This document shows, piece after piece, positions 1-7,938 of a DNA stretch of 64,000 nt. The stretch is from Bacteroides faecium (GTDB lineage Bacteria > Bacteroidota > Bacteroidia > Bacteroidales > Bacteroidaceae). How positions within the stretch are numbered: position 1 is the first letter of the stretch; each line of letters begins with the position of its first letter. The position numbers were made by a program, and so were the translations under genes. The stretch is taken from NCBI RefSeq assembly GCF_012113595.1, contig NZ_CP050831.1, positions 2,666,001-2,730,000 on the forward strand. Direction: 5' to 3'. Under the pieces are notes generated by a model. It made no database searches. It was given only the letters and a program-made list of their open reading frames with translations, and was not told the origin of the DNA.

Positions 1-564
1 ATCTCCGCCGGCAACAATGACCCGTTTGTAACGTCCCGATTCTATCTGCCTTTTAGCTACAACGAGTGCCGAAACTCCTGATATACAGGCATTGGAAATG
101 ACATCTACCTGATTGCAGGCTCCGAAGAACTTGCCGATTCGCTCCGCCATTTTCCAGAGAAAAGCAGGACTGTCCGTTGGTAGCTGTATAGAAGAACCAT
201 CCGGTTCGCCCGGAGCAACCTGCTTACTTAATAAATCGACATTCCCTTTTGTTGTAGAGAGCAGCAAGGCACAATCCGGTTCACGGAGACTGGCTCCCGA
301 CTGGGAAATCACCTCTTGAACAGCCAATATAAATAGTTGTTCCATACGGGTATAATCCGTTATTTGCATCTGCTTCGCCCGTCTTTCCAATTCGGCAGCG
401 TCAATCATGCCTGCCAATAGCGGACTGTCGGATACCCGTCCGGCTTCCTGCATGCGGATGCCGCTCCGGCAGGCACGGATAGCTTCCGTATTTTCCTGTA
501 TGCCGAAGCCCAGTGAAGTAATAAGCGTATGAGCTGTAATATATATGTTCAGAGAATGTTCCAT
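1..564 (-). CDS. Beta-ketoacyl-ACP synthase, 3' part cut by window edge
   Basis: The frame is open from an ATG at 564 to the window edge, giving 188 residues without a stop. The segment VISNACISGVSA carries the expected thiolase-fold nucleophile, Cys160, and is followed by a typical VIVAGGD core strand. The catalytic His residues would lie outside the window. This is the N-terminal half of a ketosynthase that condenses malonyl units onto an ACP-bound acyl chain in the cytoplasm. The start overlaps the end of the upstream thioesterase by 16 bp, so it is translationally coupled to the pigment operon. It differs clearly from the ketosynthase at 3716-4939. One may be a catalytic ketosynthase and the other a partner or initiating enzyme, but this cannot be decided here. 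Confidence 0.85.
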   Translation of the reverse strand, partial: MEHSLNIYITAHTLITSLGFGIQENTEAIRACRSGIRMQEAGRVSDSPLLAGMIDAAELERRAKQMQITDYTRMEQLFILAVQEVISQSGASLREPDCALLLSTTKGNVDLLSKQVAPGEPDGSSIQLPTDSPAFLWKMAERIGKFFGACNQVDVISNACISGVSALVVAKRQIESGRYKRVIVAGGD

Positions 565-992
565 TTCTTTTTCCATTCCATATAAAACGGCGGATTAATA
601 AGTTCCAGTTCTTTATTCAGATTCAGGAATACCTGCATCGTGCTTCCGGTCGCTACTATGCTCTGGTCGGTAGCCCGGTAAATGACGTATTCGAACTTTA
701 TCTTGGCGGCTTCACAAGCGATATAGCGAGTCTCGACAATTGCCTCTTCACCGAAAGATAACGATTGCTTGAACTGGCAGGTCAAATCAACAATGGGAAC
801 CATGTACCCTTCGCGGTAAATACTCATATAATCCAAACCATACTGCTTGCCGAAGGCTTCCCTTCCGTCTTCAAAATAACGCACGTACTCACCGTGCCAT
901 ACGATTTGCATGGAATCTATTTCGCTGAACCGCACTTTGAATGTAGTCCGGTTGGTCAGAGCGGGCGTATGTTGACTCGTTTTCCGTTTCAT
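549..992 (-). CDS. Acyl-CoA/ACP thioesterase, 4HBT hotdog family
   Basis: This is a single hotdog domain of about 147 residues. The segment RFSEIDSMQIVWHGEYVRYF near the N terminus matches the 4-hydroxybenzoyl-CoA thioesterase pattern, with the acidic residue and H-x-x-Y helix start. I chose the ATG at 992 because it forms an ATGA overlap with the stop of the preceding dehydratase-like gene. An in-frame ATG at 1022 would add ten residues and a 34-bp overlap. Members of this family hydrolyse acyl thioesters. In aryl-polyene clusters a thioesterase is thought to release or edit acyl-ACP intermediates. The role here is inferred from family and position; the substrate is unknown. Confidence 0.85.
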   Translation of the reverse strand: MKRKTSQHTPALTNRTTFKVRFSEIDSMQIVWHGEYVRYFEDGREAFGKQYGLDYMSIYREGYMVPIVDLTCQFKQSLSFGEEAIVETRYIACEAAKIKFEYVIYRATDQSIVATGSTMQVFLNLNKELELINPPFYMEWKKKWNIL

Positions 993-1435
993 CCTTTCTT
1001 GATAAATATTTTCATCCGGCATTCGGCTATCAATTCTTCACCGGCTTTTACTTGTGCGGCAACCAGCGTAATATCGAATACTTCCTGCACGACGGTAATC
1101 TCGGTAAATAGTGTCATTCCCACTTCCGGTAAATCATAAATCTTGAGTTTATCCACCGAACCGATAAAGCCTAACGGAACTTTTTCACCCTGCCGGGTGT
1201 AGATAAACCCGATACGTGCGGCTGCCGATTGGGCGATGTGCTCGATGATTCCCGGTTCTTGCAGTTTTCCTGCTTCGCAAAAGATGTTATCAGACGTGAC
1301 GGTCAGCCCGGAATATGAACAGTTCTCTTCGATGCCGAAGAAACTATCCACCATGACAATGGGCGACCGTTGCGGAATCAGTCCGAGTATTCCTTCTCCG
1401 TGTATGATAGCTTCCCTGTTCATCTTAGTCTGCAT
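989..1435 (-). CDS. FabZ-like hotdog protein (aryl-polyene dehydratase family)
   Basis: A 148-residue hotdog protein. The N-terminal segment LIPQRSPIVMVDSF aligns with the FabZ motif PHRYPFLLVD, and EPGIIEHIAQSAAA aligns with the helix that bears the FabZ catalytic Glu. The His of the usual GHFPxxPxxPG loop is not visible. At that position the protein reads FCEAGKLQEPG. In type II aryl-polyene systems one dehydratase subunit (ApeP type) is reported to act as a partner of an active subunit (ApeI type), and this gene could be such a partner. It overlaps the methyltransferase by 11 bp. An alternative ATG at 1423 lies just after the methyltransferase stop. Confidence 0.75.
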   Translation of the reverse strand: MQTKMNREAIIHGEGILGLIPQRSPIVMVDSFFGIEENCSYSGLTVTSDNIFCEAGKLQEPGIIEHIAQSAAARIGFIYTRQGEKVPLGFIGSVDKLKIYDLPEVGMTLFTEITVVQEVFDITLVAAQVKAGEELIAECRMKIFIKKG

Positions 1436-2519
1436 TGTTTTCTGTTGTAGCTTTCAGTTTGCACTGTACGATGCTGTGTCCCATTCCCAGGTGGTCGTGC
1501 ATTTCTTCTATTTCCAGTCCCGCTGCTTCGATGCATCGTTTCATGTCGTCCGAGTGGTACATCTTACTGTTGCCGTTTGCCATTGCTGTGAAGTAGAGGC
1601 TGATTTGCGTCAGACAGTAAGCGGCTGTATCAAACTTCTGCCGGTTCCAGAAAGTCTCCATGATATAGAGCCGGCTTTCTTTGTCCATAGAGCGGGCGGC
1701 ACGTGTCAGTATGCTGGTCACCTCTTCTTCCGAGAAGCAATCGAGGAACTGGCTCATCCAGATGGCGTCGAATCCCGTGGGGAAAGGAACCTGCGGGTCG
1801 AGCAGGTTGGCGCCATGCCCGTGGATACGTGTTGCTCCGGGCAGTTCTTGGGTCTGTTGGCGCATCATCTCCAGTTGTTGCGGAAGATCCATGATGGTCA
1901 CTTCCACTGCGGAGTCATAGCTGACGCATTTCGTTGCCCAACGGCCTGTATTGCCGCCTACGTCCAACAAAGTCTTGGGATGACGGGCGAAAACGATAGC
2001 CAGTGCTTCGTCAAACGAGCAATCCGAATAATAGTGGTCGAAACCAAACCAACTCTTTTGTACCTGTGGCGGCAGACTGGACAATCCTTCATAGATTGTA
2101 CTCCATTCGCCGAATACTTTCAACCCTTCGGGACGTCCGTTGGTCAGGGCTTCCTCAAGATGGAACATACCCAGATAATTGACATCATAGTTGAAGTCCA
2201 TATTGACGCGCACCATCTTGTCATTGAGCAAGAACCAGCCGGCTTTGGCGAGTGAGTACCGGCCTTCGCGCAGCAACACCGTTCCGATGGTCAACGATGC
2301 TTCCAATAATACTTGTGCGGCATAAGAAGAAAGTCCGCAAGCCTTGCTGATTTCTTCCTGCGTCTGTCCGTTCCGGTGGTCCGCAAGCAACTGGAAAATA
2401 CCGAATTTAAGCATTAGGCGCGATACCTGAAATACGACAGGGCCGAAAGCTATCTCCTGTGCCAGGCGTTGGGCTTCTACCGCTGTCAACGGTTCTTTGT
2501 CATATCTGTTCTGTTGCAT
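1425..2519 (-). CDS. SAM-dependent O-methyltransferase
   Basis: A 364-residue protein with the layout of plant/acetylserotonin-type O-methyltransferases. The N terminus is a winged-helix dimerisation region with a LAQEIAFGPVVFQVSRLMLKF segment type. The Rossmann SAM site follows, with LLDVGGNTGRWA as glycine loop I and FDAIWMSQFLDCFSEEE as the motif near the substrate. These enzymes methylate phenolic hydroxyls, so the likely target is the aryl head group derived from coumarate. That agrees with a tyrosine ammonia-lyase-like enzyme in the same operon. It overlaps the acyltransferase gene by 20 bp and the next gene by 11 bp, indicating one transcript with coupled translation. Substrate assignment is inference. 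Confidence 0.85.
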   Translation of the reverse strand: MQQNRYDKEPLTAVEAQRLAQEIAFGPVVFQVSRLMLKFGIFQLLADHRNGQTQEEISKACGLSSYAAQVLLEASLTIGTVLLREGRYSLAKAGWFLLNDKMVRVNMDFNYDVNYLGMFHLEEALTNGRPEGLKVFGEWSTIYEGLSSLPPQVQKSWFGFDHYYSDCSFDEALAIVFARHPKTLLDVGGNTGRWATKCVSYDSAVEVTIMDLPQQLEMMRQQTQELPGATRIHGHGANLLDPQVPFPTGFDAIWMSQFLDCFSEEEVTSILTRAARSMDKESRLYIMETFWNRQKFDTAAYCLTQISLYFTAMANGNSKMYHSDDMKRCIEAAGLEIEEMHDHLGMGHSIVQCKLKATTENNAD

Positions 2520-3441
2520 CTTTTTGTCTTTCTTTTGAATCCGGTGACTGCTTTCCGGCAGGTTCCCAGAAGGGGTAATAATTAAACCATTGTTCCGGAT
2601 AACGCTTTAGTATCTGTTCCAAAGCAACGGTATATTGTTCGAGCAGAGCTGTCTCCGCTTTTTTATCCTTGTTTCGTACCACCGGCTCCGCCACGATGAA
2701 ATGAAAACGGTAGGTTCTTCCCGATTCCCTCATGGCGAAATAAAAAACGACAGGTACTTTCATCCGCGAAGCCAACAAGAAAGGTCCGGCAGGGAAAGGA
2801 GCTTCCCGTCCCAACAATCTGCCTGTCAGTAGCTTCTCCTTATTCAGATAGCGGTCGCCCTGGAAACAGACATATTCTTTTTTGTTCAACGCTTCAGTGA
2901 TGCGGAAAACGTGCGTCAGATTGTCTTCATTGACAGGAATAATCTTGTATTCCTTCTCCCGCCCGTTTTTCTCCAACATCTCTTTGATTTTGCGATGCTC
3001 GGCATCGTACATCACGATATTGATTTTCTTTCCGTAATCATCAAAGAAAGGAACGCCTATTTCCCAGTTTCCCACATGGGCGCCAATCATAATCACTCCC
3101 TGTTCGCTGTCCAATAATCGCAGAAACTCCGGGTACCGTTCAAACTCAAACCGGTATCGGTCTGCTTTCCCATTGCCGATGGCTACCTTGTCAATCAGAA
3201 TCTGTCCCAGCCGGTAATAGTTGCGCAGCAACATTCCAACAGAACGTATCCGGTTGTATTTCAAGATATGGCGGGCATAAAACCAGGTACTTTTCGTCGC
3301 TTTCGGAGCGAACGGTATAAAATAAAGAACTACCAGGCTCAAGAAAATATAAGCGGCGGTGATGCCCAGATACTTAATTAAATAAATAAAGAATAAGTAT
3401 CCGAACGTTCCACCCCGGGTTTTGCCTTTCCACGTCGACAT
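2500..3441 (-). CDS. LpxL/HtrB-like lysophospholipid acyltransferase
   Basis: A 313-residue inner-membrane acyltransferase. A hydrophobic N-terminal segment (about residues 14-45) anchors it. The catalytic HX4E motif is AHVGNWEIG with His122 and Glu127, as in lipid A acyltransferases. The later segment GREAPFPAGPFLLASR matches a substrate-binding block of the same family. In aryl-polyene and flexirubin clusters a protein of this family is thought to transfer the polyene acyl chain from ACP to a lipid acceptor for outer-membrane display. Here it sits directly behind the ACP gene with a 2-bp gap and overlaps the methyltransferase. The acceptor lipid is unknown. Confidence 0.85.
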   Translation of the reverse strand: MSTWKGKTRGGTFGYLFFIYLIKYLGITAAYIFLSLVVLYFIPFAPKATKSTWFYARHILKYNRIRSVGMLLRNYYRLGQILIDKVAIGNGKADRYRFEFERYPEFLRLLDSEQGVIMIGAHVGNWEIGVPFFDDYGKKINIVMYDAEHRKIKEMLEKNGREKEYKIIPVNEDNLTHVFRITEALNKKEYVCFQGDRYLNKEKLLTGRLLGREAPFPAGPFLLASRMKVPVVFYFAMRESGRTYRFHFIVAEPVVRNKDKKAETALLEQYTVALEQILKRYPEQWFNYYPFWEPAGKQSPDSKERQKDATEQI

Positions 3442-3443
3442 GC

Positions 3444-3695
3444 TTATTTAGCTTCCTGCATGCGGGTAATAACAAGATTGTAGAAGTCCTGAAAGGTCTT
3501 GATACCTGCAAAATCCTGTCCGGTCACGTTAAACCCGAAATTCTTTTCTACCAGCACCACCATGTCGACCAAGTCCAGGCTGTCCAGTTCGAGAGTCTCC
3601 ATTAACGGCGCATCCGGCTGGATGATGTCGATGTCTACTTCAAACTCTTCTGCCAGAGTGGTTCTTATTTTCTCGATGATTTCTTCGTTTGTCAT
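3444..3695 (-). CDS. Acyl carrier protein
   Basis: An 83-residue acidic four-helix carrier. The phosphopantetheine attachment site is LELDSLDLVDMVV, with Ser39 as the modified residue. This copy is dedicated to the pigment operon rather than being the housekeeping AcpP, which normally sits beside fabF. It lies between the ketosynthase and acyltransferase genes, with gaps of 20 bp and 2 bp, and probably carries the growing aryl-polyene chain. Other carriers of the same pathway are expected beyond the left edge, because such clusters usually hold two. Confidence 0.93.
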   Translation of the reverse strand: MTNEEIIEKIRTTLAEEFEVDIDIIQPDAPLMETLELDSLDLVDMVVLVEKNFGFNVTGQDFAGIKTFQDFYNLVITRMQEAK

Positions 3696-3715
3696 ATGGT
3701 TTCTCTTTTAATCTA

Positions 3716-4939
3716 TTATTTATTGAATTTACGCACTATCAAAGTGGAATTGGTTCCACCGAATCCGAAGGAGTTGGACAGGAATGTGTCGAATTCCAAG
3801 TCTACCCGTTGAGCCGGAATGTTCAACTGCGCCGAGGCTTCGTCCGGTTCCTCGAAATTGAGGTTGGGAGCGATGAAATTGTTGTTCATCATCAGGGTGG
3901 AGTAGATTACTTCACTGGCACCCGCCATCCACATCTCATGTCCTGTCATGGACTTGGTGGAAGCTACATACGGGCGGTGTCCTTCGAACACTTCCGCGAT
4001 GGCTTTCGCTTCGTTCAAATCGCCTACCGGAGTTGAAGTGGCGTGTGCATTAATATATTTGATACGCTCGAGCGCGATACCTGCATCCTTGACAGCCATT
4101 TGCAAAGAACGTCTGGGACCGTCTACATTCGGCACGGAAATATGGTCGCCATTGGATGAAAAACCGTATCCGACCACTTCAGCCAGAATAGGCGCACCTC
4201 TTTTCACTGCCGATTCGTAGCTTTCGAGCACCAGACTGGCAGCTCCACCGCTTGGTATCAGTCCGTCCCGTCGCTTATCGAAAGGTTTCGAAGCCTTTTC
4301 CGGTTCTGCTTCCTGGGTGGAGAACGCACTTAACCCGTCAAAACTACCTACGGCATACGGGTTCACTTCTTGCGCGCCACCGCATAAGATACAGTCCTGC
4401 AATCCCGATTTGATAAGCAGATATCCCATGCCGATGGCATGCGAACCGCTGGCACAGGCTCCTGCGATGGTAAAGTTGACGCCCCTTAGCTTGAAAATGA
4501 CAGACAGGTTCATCGTCACGGTAGAGTTCATCGACTGGAAGATGGAACCGGAACCGACCAGTGCCGTATTCTTCTTTTCACGGATAATGTCCACCGCATT
4601 GATAACAGGGGCGGCACTGCTGTCGTTTCCATACAGAATACCGACTTCGTTGTTTTCGAGAAAAGCTTCGTCAATGCCGGCATGGCGGAAAGCTTCTAAT
4701 GTTGCGAGATAAGCATATTCTCCCTGTTCCGGCAGGCAATGACGTTTGCGCCGGTCCAGTAGCTTCTTCAGGTCGGGACGTTCCAAAATACCTGTCAGTG
4801 CCGAAAAATAACCTAGTTCTTTCCGTGCCGGGTCTATGCCGATGCCCGATTTCCCATTGTATAGTGAGTCTTTTACTTCATCCAGATTCTTGCCGATGCA
4901 AGAATAAATCCCCATTCCCGTGATAACAACTCTTTTCAT
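3716..4939 (-). CDS. Beta-ketoacyl-ACP synthase (KAS II-like)
   Basis: A 407-residue ketosynthase with an intact Cys-His-His centre: Cys162 in AGACASGSHA, His299 in NAHATSTPVGD and His334 in TKSMTGHEMWMAG. The last block departs from the common GHxxGAAG of FabF, which argues for a specialised enzyme rather than a fatty-acid housekeeping gene. It would elongate the ACP-bound chain with malonyl-ACP. It is preceded by the FabG-like reductase (28-bp gap) and followed by the ACP. It could act alone or pair with the truncated ketosynthase at the window start in a KS/chain-length-factor arrangement, but pairing is only an inference. Confidence 0.92.
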   Translation of the reverse strand: MKRVVITGMGIYSCIGKNLDEVKDSLYNGKSGIGIDPARKELGYFSALTGILERPDLKKLLDRRKRHCLPEQGEYAYLATLEAFRHAGIDEAFLENNEVGILYGNDSSAAPVINAVDIIREKKNTALVGSGSIFQSMNSTVTMNLSVIFKLRGVNFTIAGACASGSHAIGMGYLLIKSGLQDCILCGGAQEVNPYAVGSFDGLSAFSTQEAEPEKASKPFDKRRDGLIPSGGAASLVLESYESAVKRGAPILAEVVGYGFSSNGDHISVPNVDGPRRSLQMAVKDAGIALERIKYINAHATSTPVGDLNEAKAIAEVFEGHRPYVASTKSMTGHEMWMAGASEVIYSTLMMNNNFIAPNLNFEEPDEASAQLNIPAQRVDLEFDTFLSNSFGFGGTNSTLIVRKFNK

Positions 4940-4967
4940 TATATTGTCTATTCTATGCTTTTGTTTT

Positions 4968-5696
4968 TTAAGTATATAGTCCGCCGTTGATGGAAATCAC
5001 TTCTCCCGTGATGTAGGATGATGCCGGAGATGCCAGGAAACCTACCAGGTCGGCCACTTCTTCCGGAGTTCCGAAACGTCCTGCGGGGATATGCTTTTTC
5101 CATTCGTTTTCATCAATACCTTCGGTCATGTCCGTGCGGATAAATCCCGGAGCCACCGCGTTGACCGTCACTTTCTTCTTGGCTACTTCCTGTGCCAGCG
5201 CTTTCGTCGCGGCAATCACGCCGCCTTTGGCTGCCGAGTAGTTGACCTGTCCCGGCATTCCCTGGATGCCCGACAGGGATACGATATTCACGATACGCCC
5301 GTAGCGTTTCACCAGCATGTTTTTCAGCAAAGGCTGTGTCACATGGAAGAAACCGTTCAGGCTGATGTCGAGCACTTTGCTCCATTCTTCGCCCGTCATC
5401 CAGATCATCAGGTTGTCTTTGCGAATACCCGCATTATTGACCAGTACTTCGATATATTCGTCGGGATGCTGTGAAGACCAGTTGCCCAAGGCAACGGCAA
5501 TCGCTTCGGAATCGGTGACATCGAACTTCATCAATTCACCGTCGCTCCCTTTCTCCCGCACTAATTGCAATGTCTTTTCCGCTTCCGCGTCGTTACTCTG
5601 ATAATTGATAAGTATAAAGTAGCCCATTTCCGCCAGCCTACAACTGACGGCACGACCGATACCTCGGCTTCCACCGGTTACTAATGCATATTTCAT
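4968..5696 (-). CDS. 3-oxoacyl-ACP reductase, FabG-like SDR
   Basis: A 242-residue short-chain dehydrogenase/reductase. The N terminus holds the NADP-binding TGGSRGIGRA motif. NNAG follows, then the catalytic Ser in IVSLSGI and the Tyr-x-x-x-Lys in NYSAAKGG. The C terminus ends in VISINGGLYT, typical of FabG. It would reduce the beta-keto group after each condensation during polyene assembly. It begins 1 bp before the end of the ammonia-lyase gene and precedes the ketosynthase, so it belongs to the pigment operon. The fatty-acid FabG of the organism is presumably elsewhere. Confidence 0.92.
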   Translation of the reverse strand: MKYALVTGGSRGIGRAVSCRLAEMGYFILINYQSNDAEAEKTLQLVREKGSDGELMKFDVTDSEAIAVALGNWSSQHPDEYIEVLVNNAGIRKDNLMIWMTGEEWSKVLDISLNGFFHVTQPLLKNMLVKRYGRIVNIVSLSGIQGMPGQVNYSAAKGGVIAATKALAQEVAKKKVTVNAVAPGFIRTDMTEGIDENEWKKHIPAGRFGTPEEVADLVGFLASPASSYITGEVISINGGLYT

Positions 5697-5697
5697 C

Positions 5698-7221
5698 TTA
5701 TTTATTTTCTTTTTTGAGATAAGCTATCATAGCTTCTATCTCTTTATATTTAGGTGTGTCATTGGTGAAAACAGGGAAGAAACTACGGATTTCATCGTAA
5801 ACCTGCCGGCTTTTCGGACTTAGTTTCTCCTGTATCTTCAGATAATCGACAGCCTGTGCCATCCCCATGAACTGAATAGCCATCACCTGGTAGGAATTCT
5901 CAATGACGGTTTTTGCTAATAAGGCGGAGTTGGTACCCATGCTGACAATGTCCTGATTGTCATTGTTGTTGGGGATACTGTGGACGTACATCGGGTTCGA
6001 TAAGGTCTGACACTCGGCGGTGGTGGACGTTGCCGTGAATTGGGATGCCTGCAGGCCGTAATTCAGTCCCAATACTCCCAAGTTGACAAATGGCGGCAGG
6101 ATGCCGTTGATGCGGTCATGGAACAAATAGTTGATTTGTCTTTCGCAGAGCATGGTCAGCTTGGTCACGGCGATTTTCAGTTTGTCCATTTCGAAGGAGA
6201 TATAGTCTCCGTGGAAATTGCCGCCATGATAAATATTCTGTGTTTCCGGGTCGACAATCGGATTGTCGCAAGCGGAGTTTATCTCATTGATTAATACTTC
6301 TTCCGCATTCTCCAGTTCGTCATAGATGGGACCGAGTATTTGCGGAACACAGCGCAGAGAGTAATAAGGCTGTACTTTATGTTCGAAGATTTTTTCTTTG
6401 TGTACTTGGTTATACAGTTCGTTCTCTCTTTGGAGCACGCATTGGCTGCCACTTACCCATTCTCGCATCATTGCGGCAATTTCCCGTTGTCCGCGGTGAT
6501 GTTTGGCTTCGTTCAGTGCCTGAGCCATGAAGTCATCGTAAGAGGCGGCGATTTCGTTCATCATAACGGAAGCGGCTACCGACCAACGAAGCAGTTTCCG
6601 AGCATAAATCAGGTTGACGATGCCGATTCCTGTCATTACGGAAGTTCCGTTGGTCACGGATAATCCTTCGCGGATACGCATGGAGAACGGGCTCAGACCA
6701 TTTTCCCGGAGTACGGTGGCGGCATCACGCAATTTTCCCTGATAGAAGACTTCTCCTTCGCCTATCAGTGTCAGGGCTATGTGAGCTAGTTGCACGAGGT
6801 CGCCGCTGGCGCCAACGCTTCCATGTTCGGGGATAAAGGGAGATATGCCTCGGTTGATAAATTCGCAAAGGAGCGATACCAGTTCCATGTGCACTCCCGA
6901 TTTACCTTGCAGGAAAGTGTACAGGCGGGCAATCATAGCTGCTTTCACATAAAGTTCGGGGAGCGGTTTTCCGGCGCCGGTAGAGTGGCTTCGGATGATG
7001 TTGTATTGAAGTTCAATCAATGACTGGTCTTCTATTCTGTATTGCGCCATCGGACCGAACCCGGTATTGATACCATAAATAATCTTATCGCTGGAGAAAG
7101 ATTGCAGGAAATTGAAACTTTCCTCTACTTTTCGAACGCATTCTTCGGAGAGTTCCAGCTTCTCGTCTTCAAACAATACTTTATAAAGGGTATCTAAATT
7201 TATACTTTTGTCAGCTATCAT
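5698..7221 (-). CDS. Aromatic amino-acid ammonia-lyase (likely tyrosine)
   Basis: A MIO-dependent lyase of 507 residues. The Ala138-Ser139-Gly140 triplet in GSVGASGDLVQLAH forms the MIO cofactor, and Tyr49 lies in IIYGINTGFGPM. The C-terminal half carries YHGGNFHGDYIS and MYVHSIPNNNDNQDIVS. As I remember it, the sequence closely follows flavobacterial tyrosine ammonia-lyase, including the RSHS-TG selectivity region. The enzyme would make p-coumarate, the starter aryl group of flexirubin-type pigments. Histidine or phenylalanine as substrate cannot be excluded. The long frame begins at a TTG at 7272. I use the ATG at 7221 because it gives the usual family length and lies downstream of a -7 box at 7260-7267. 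It is the first gene of the operon. Confidence 0.9.
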   Translation of the reverse strand: MIADKSINLDTLYKVLFEDEKLELSEECVRKVEESFNFLQSFSSDKIIYGINTGFGPMAQYRIEDQSLIELQYNIIRSHSTGAGKPLPELYVKAAMIARLYTFLQGKSGVHMELVSLLCEFINRGISPFIPEHGSVGASGDLVQLAHIALTLIGEGEVFYQGKLRDAATVLRENGLSPFSMRIREGLSVTNGTSVMTGIGIVNLIYARKLLRWSVAASVMMNEIAASYDDFMAQALNEAKHHRGQREIAAMMREWVSGSQCVLQRENELYNQVHKEKIFEHKVQPYYSLRCVPQILGPIYDELENAEEVLINEINSACDNPIVDPETQNIYHGGNFHGDYISFEMDKLKIAVTKLTMLCERQINYLFHDRINGILPPFVNLGVLGLNYGLQASQFTATSTTAECQTLSNPMYVHSIPNNNDNQDIVSMGTNSALLAKTVIENSYQVMAIQFMGMAQAVDYLKIQEKLSPKSRQVYDEIRSFFPVFTNDTPKYKEIEAMIAYLKKENK

Positions 7222-7259
7222 TTTCTGTACTAGATATTTTATGCCTTGATAATAAGGTG

Positions 7260-7267
7260 CAAAAATA
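7260..7267 (-). promoter_or_regulatory. Possible Bacteroides -7 box before the pigment operon
   Basis: On the minus strand the sequence reads TATTTTTG, matching TAnnTTTG. It lies about 40 bp before the ATG at 7221, so a transcript could start near 7253. No TTTG is seen at the normal -33 distance; the nearest one is about 30 bp upstream. It is therefore a weak or activator-dependent promoter at best. Confidence 0.35.
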
Positions 7268-7428
7268 GGCAATTTCTATTATATAGCGGACATGAATCAA
7301 AATAAAACTTTTCCGGAGAAGCCGGTTTTGCTTGTTTGGTACTCCATTTGCCAGGGATTTGCTCCTTGTCAACGGAGTGGTGTCTTATCGGTACAGAGAC
7401 AGTATCTTCTCTGTGAGAAGAATCCGAA

Positions 7429-7860
7429 CTACGCTTTCAGCAAATCCCGCTCTTCATAATTGCATATCGCCTTTATCCATTCTTCCGTCAGCGGCATGGA
7501 TTCATGCTTTTCCAGGTCGAAAGTCACCATGATAGACTTGCAGACACATTTAACCTCATTCGTTTCCGTGTCTATCACCCGTTGAATCAGATGAAAACTC
7601 TTGGTGCCTATCTTGGAAACAGCTGTCTGCACGGCAATATGGTCTGACGCGAAAATCTGCTTGACGAAATCCGCTTCGATATGAACGACGACAATGCCAA
7701 TCTTTTCCCAATCCACTCCCGGACATACTGAAGCGAAGTATTCAGTCTTTCCTAAGTCGTAAAAAGAGAAATAAACAGTGTTGTTGACATGACCGAATTT
7801 GTCTACGTCATTGAAGCGCAACTGAATAGGCAGCGTGTGGTGAAATACGATTTCTTCCAT
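7429..7860 (-). CDS. Acyl-CoA thioesterase, 4HBT/YbgC-like
   Basis: A 143-residue hotdog protein. The segment RFNDVDKFGHVNNTVYFSFY is a classic 4HBT/YbgC signature with the catalytic Asp and the HVNN turn. The ATG at 7860 is preferred over an in-frame GTG three codons upstream. It is co-directional with the pigment operon but separated from it by about 200 bp. It has its own divergent promoter, so membership of the pigment pathway is uncertain. It may be a general thioesterase that hydrolyses short or aromatic acyl-CoA. The gene is read away from the TsaC/Sua5 gene across a shared palindromic promoter region. Confidence 0.85.
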   Translation of the reverse strand: MEEIVFHHTLPIQLRFNDVDKFGHVNNTVYFSFYDLGKTEYFASVCPGVDWEKIGIVVVHIEADFVKQIFASDHIAVQTAVSKIGTKSFHLIQRVIDTETNEVKCVCKSIMVTFDLEKHESMPLTEEWIKAICNYEERDLLKA

Positions 7861-7877
7861 TGTTTTCACTTAATCTT

Positions 7878-7907
7878 TTTGAATTCGACGCAAAAGTAGT
7901 ACTTTTG
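7878..7907 (+). promoter_or_regulatory. Promoter of the TsaC/Sua5-ClC unit
   Basis: TTTG at 7878-7881 and TACTTTTG at 7900-7907 are separated by 18 bp, a good match to the Bacteroides -33/-7 consensus. Transcription would start near 7914. That supports the ATG at 7939 over the GTG at 7909 as start of the next gene. The -7 box is the right half of a perfect palindrome at 7888-7910. Confidence 0.75.
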
Positions 7908-7921
7908 CGTGTTATTCTCAA
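7891..7921 (-). promoter_or_regulatory. Divergent promoter of the thioesterase at 7429-7860
   Basis: On the minus strand TTG (7919-7921) is followed after 20 bp by TACTTTTG (7898-7891). The box is the mirror half of the 23-bp perfect palindrome at 7888-7910. The two opposing -7 boxes are separated by one base, so the two polymerases cannot occupy their sites together. Confidence 0.65.
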
Positions 7922-7938
7922 CAGAAATTAATCAAGAA

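Noticed and set aside
1236..2255. Plus-strand frame of 339 codons over the methyltransferase gene
   Set aside because: It is the shadow of the well-supported minus-strand methyltransferase and hotdog genes, with no recognisable domain of its own.
7222..7272. TTG start at 7272 for the ammonia-lyase
   Set aside because: It would begin upstream of the transcript predicted from the -7 box at 7260-7267 and make the protein longer than its family. The ATG at 7221 fits better.
7909..7938. GTG start at 7909 for the TsaC/Sua5 gene
   Set aside because: The predicted transcription start is near 7914, after this codon, and the added residues match nothing in the family.
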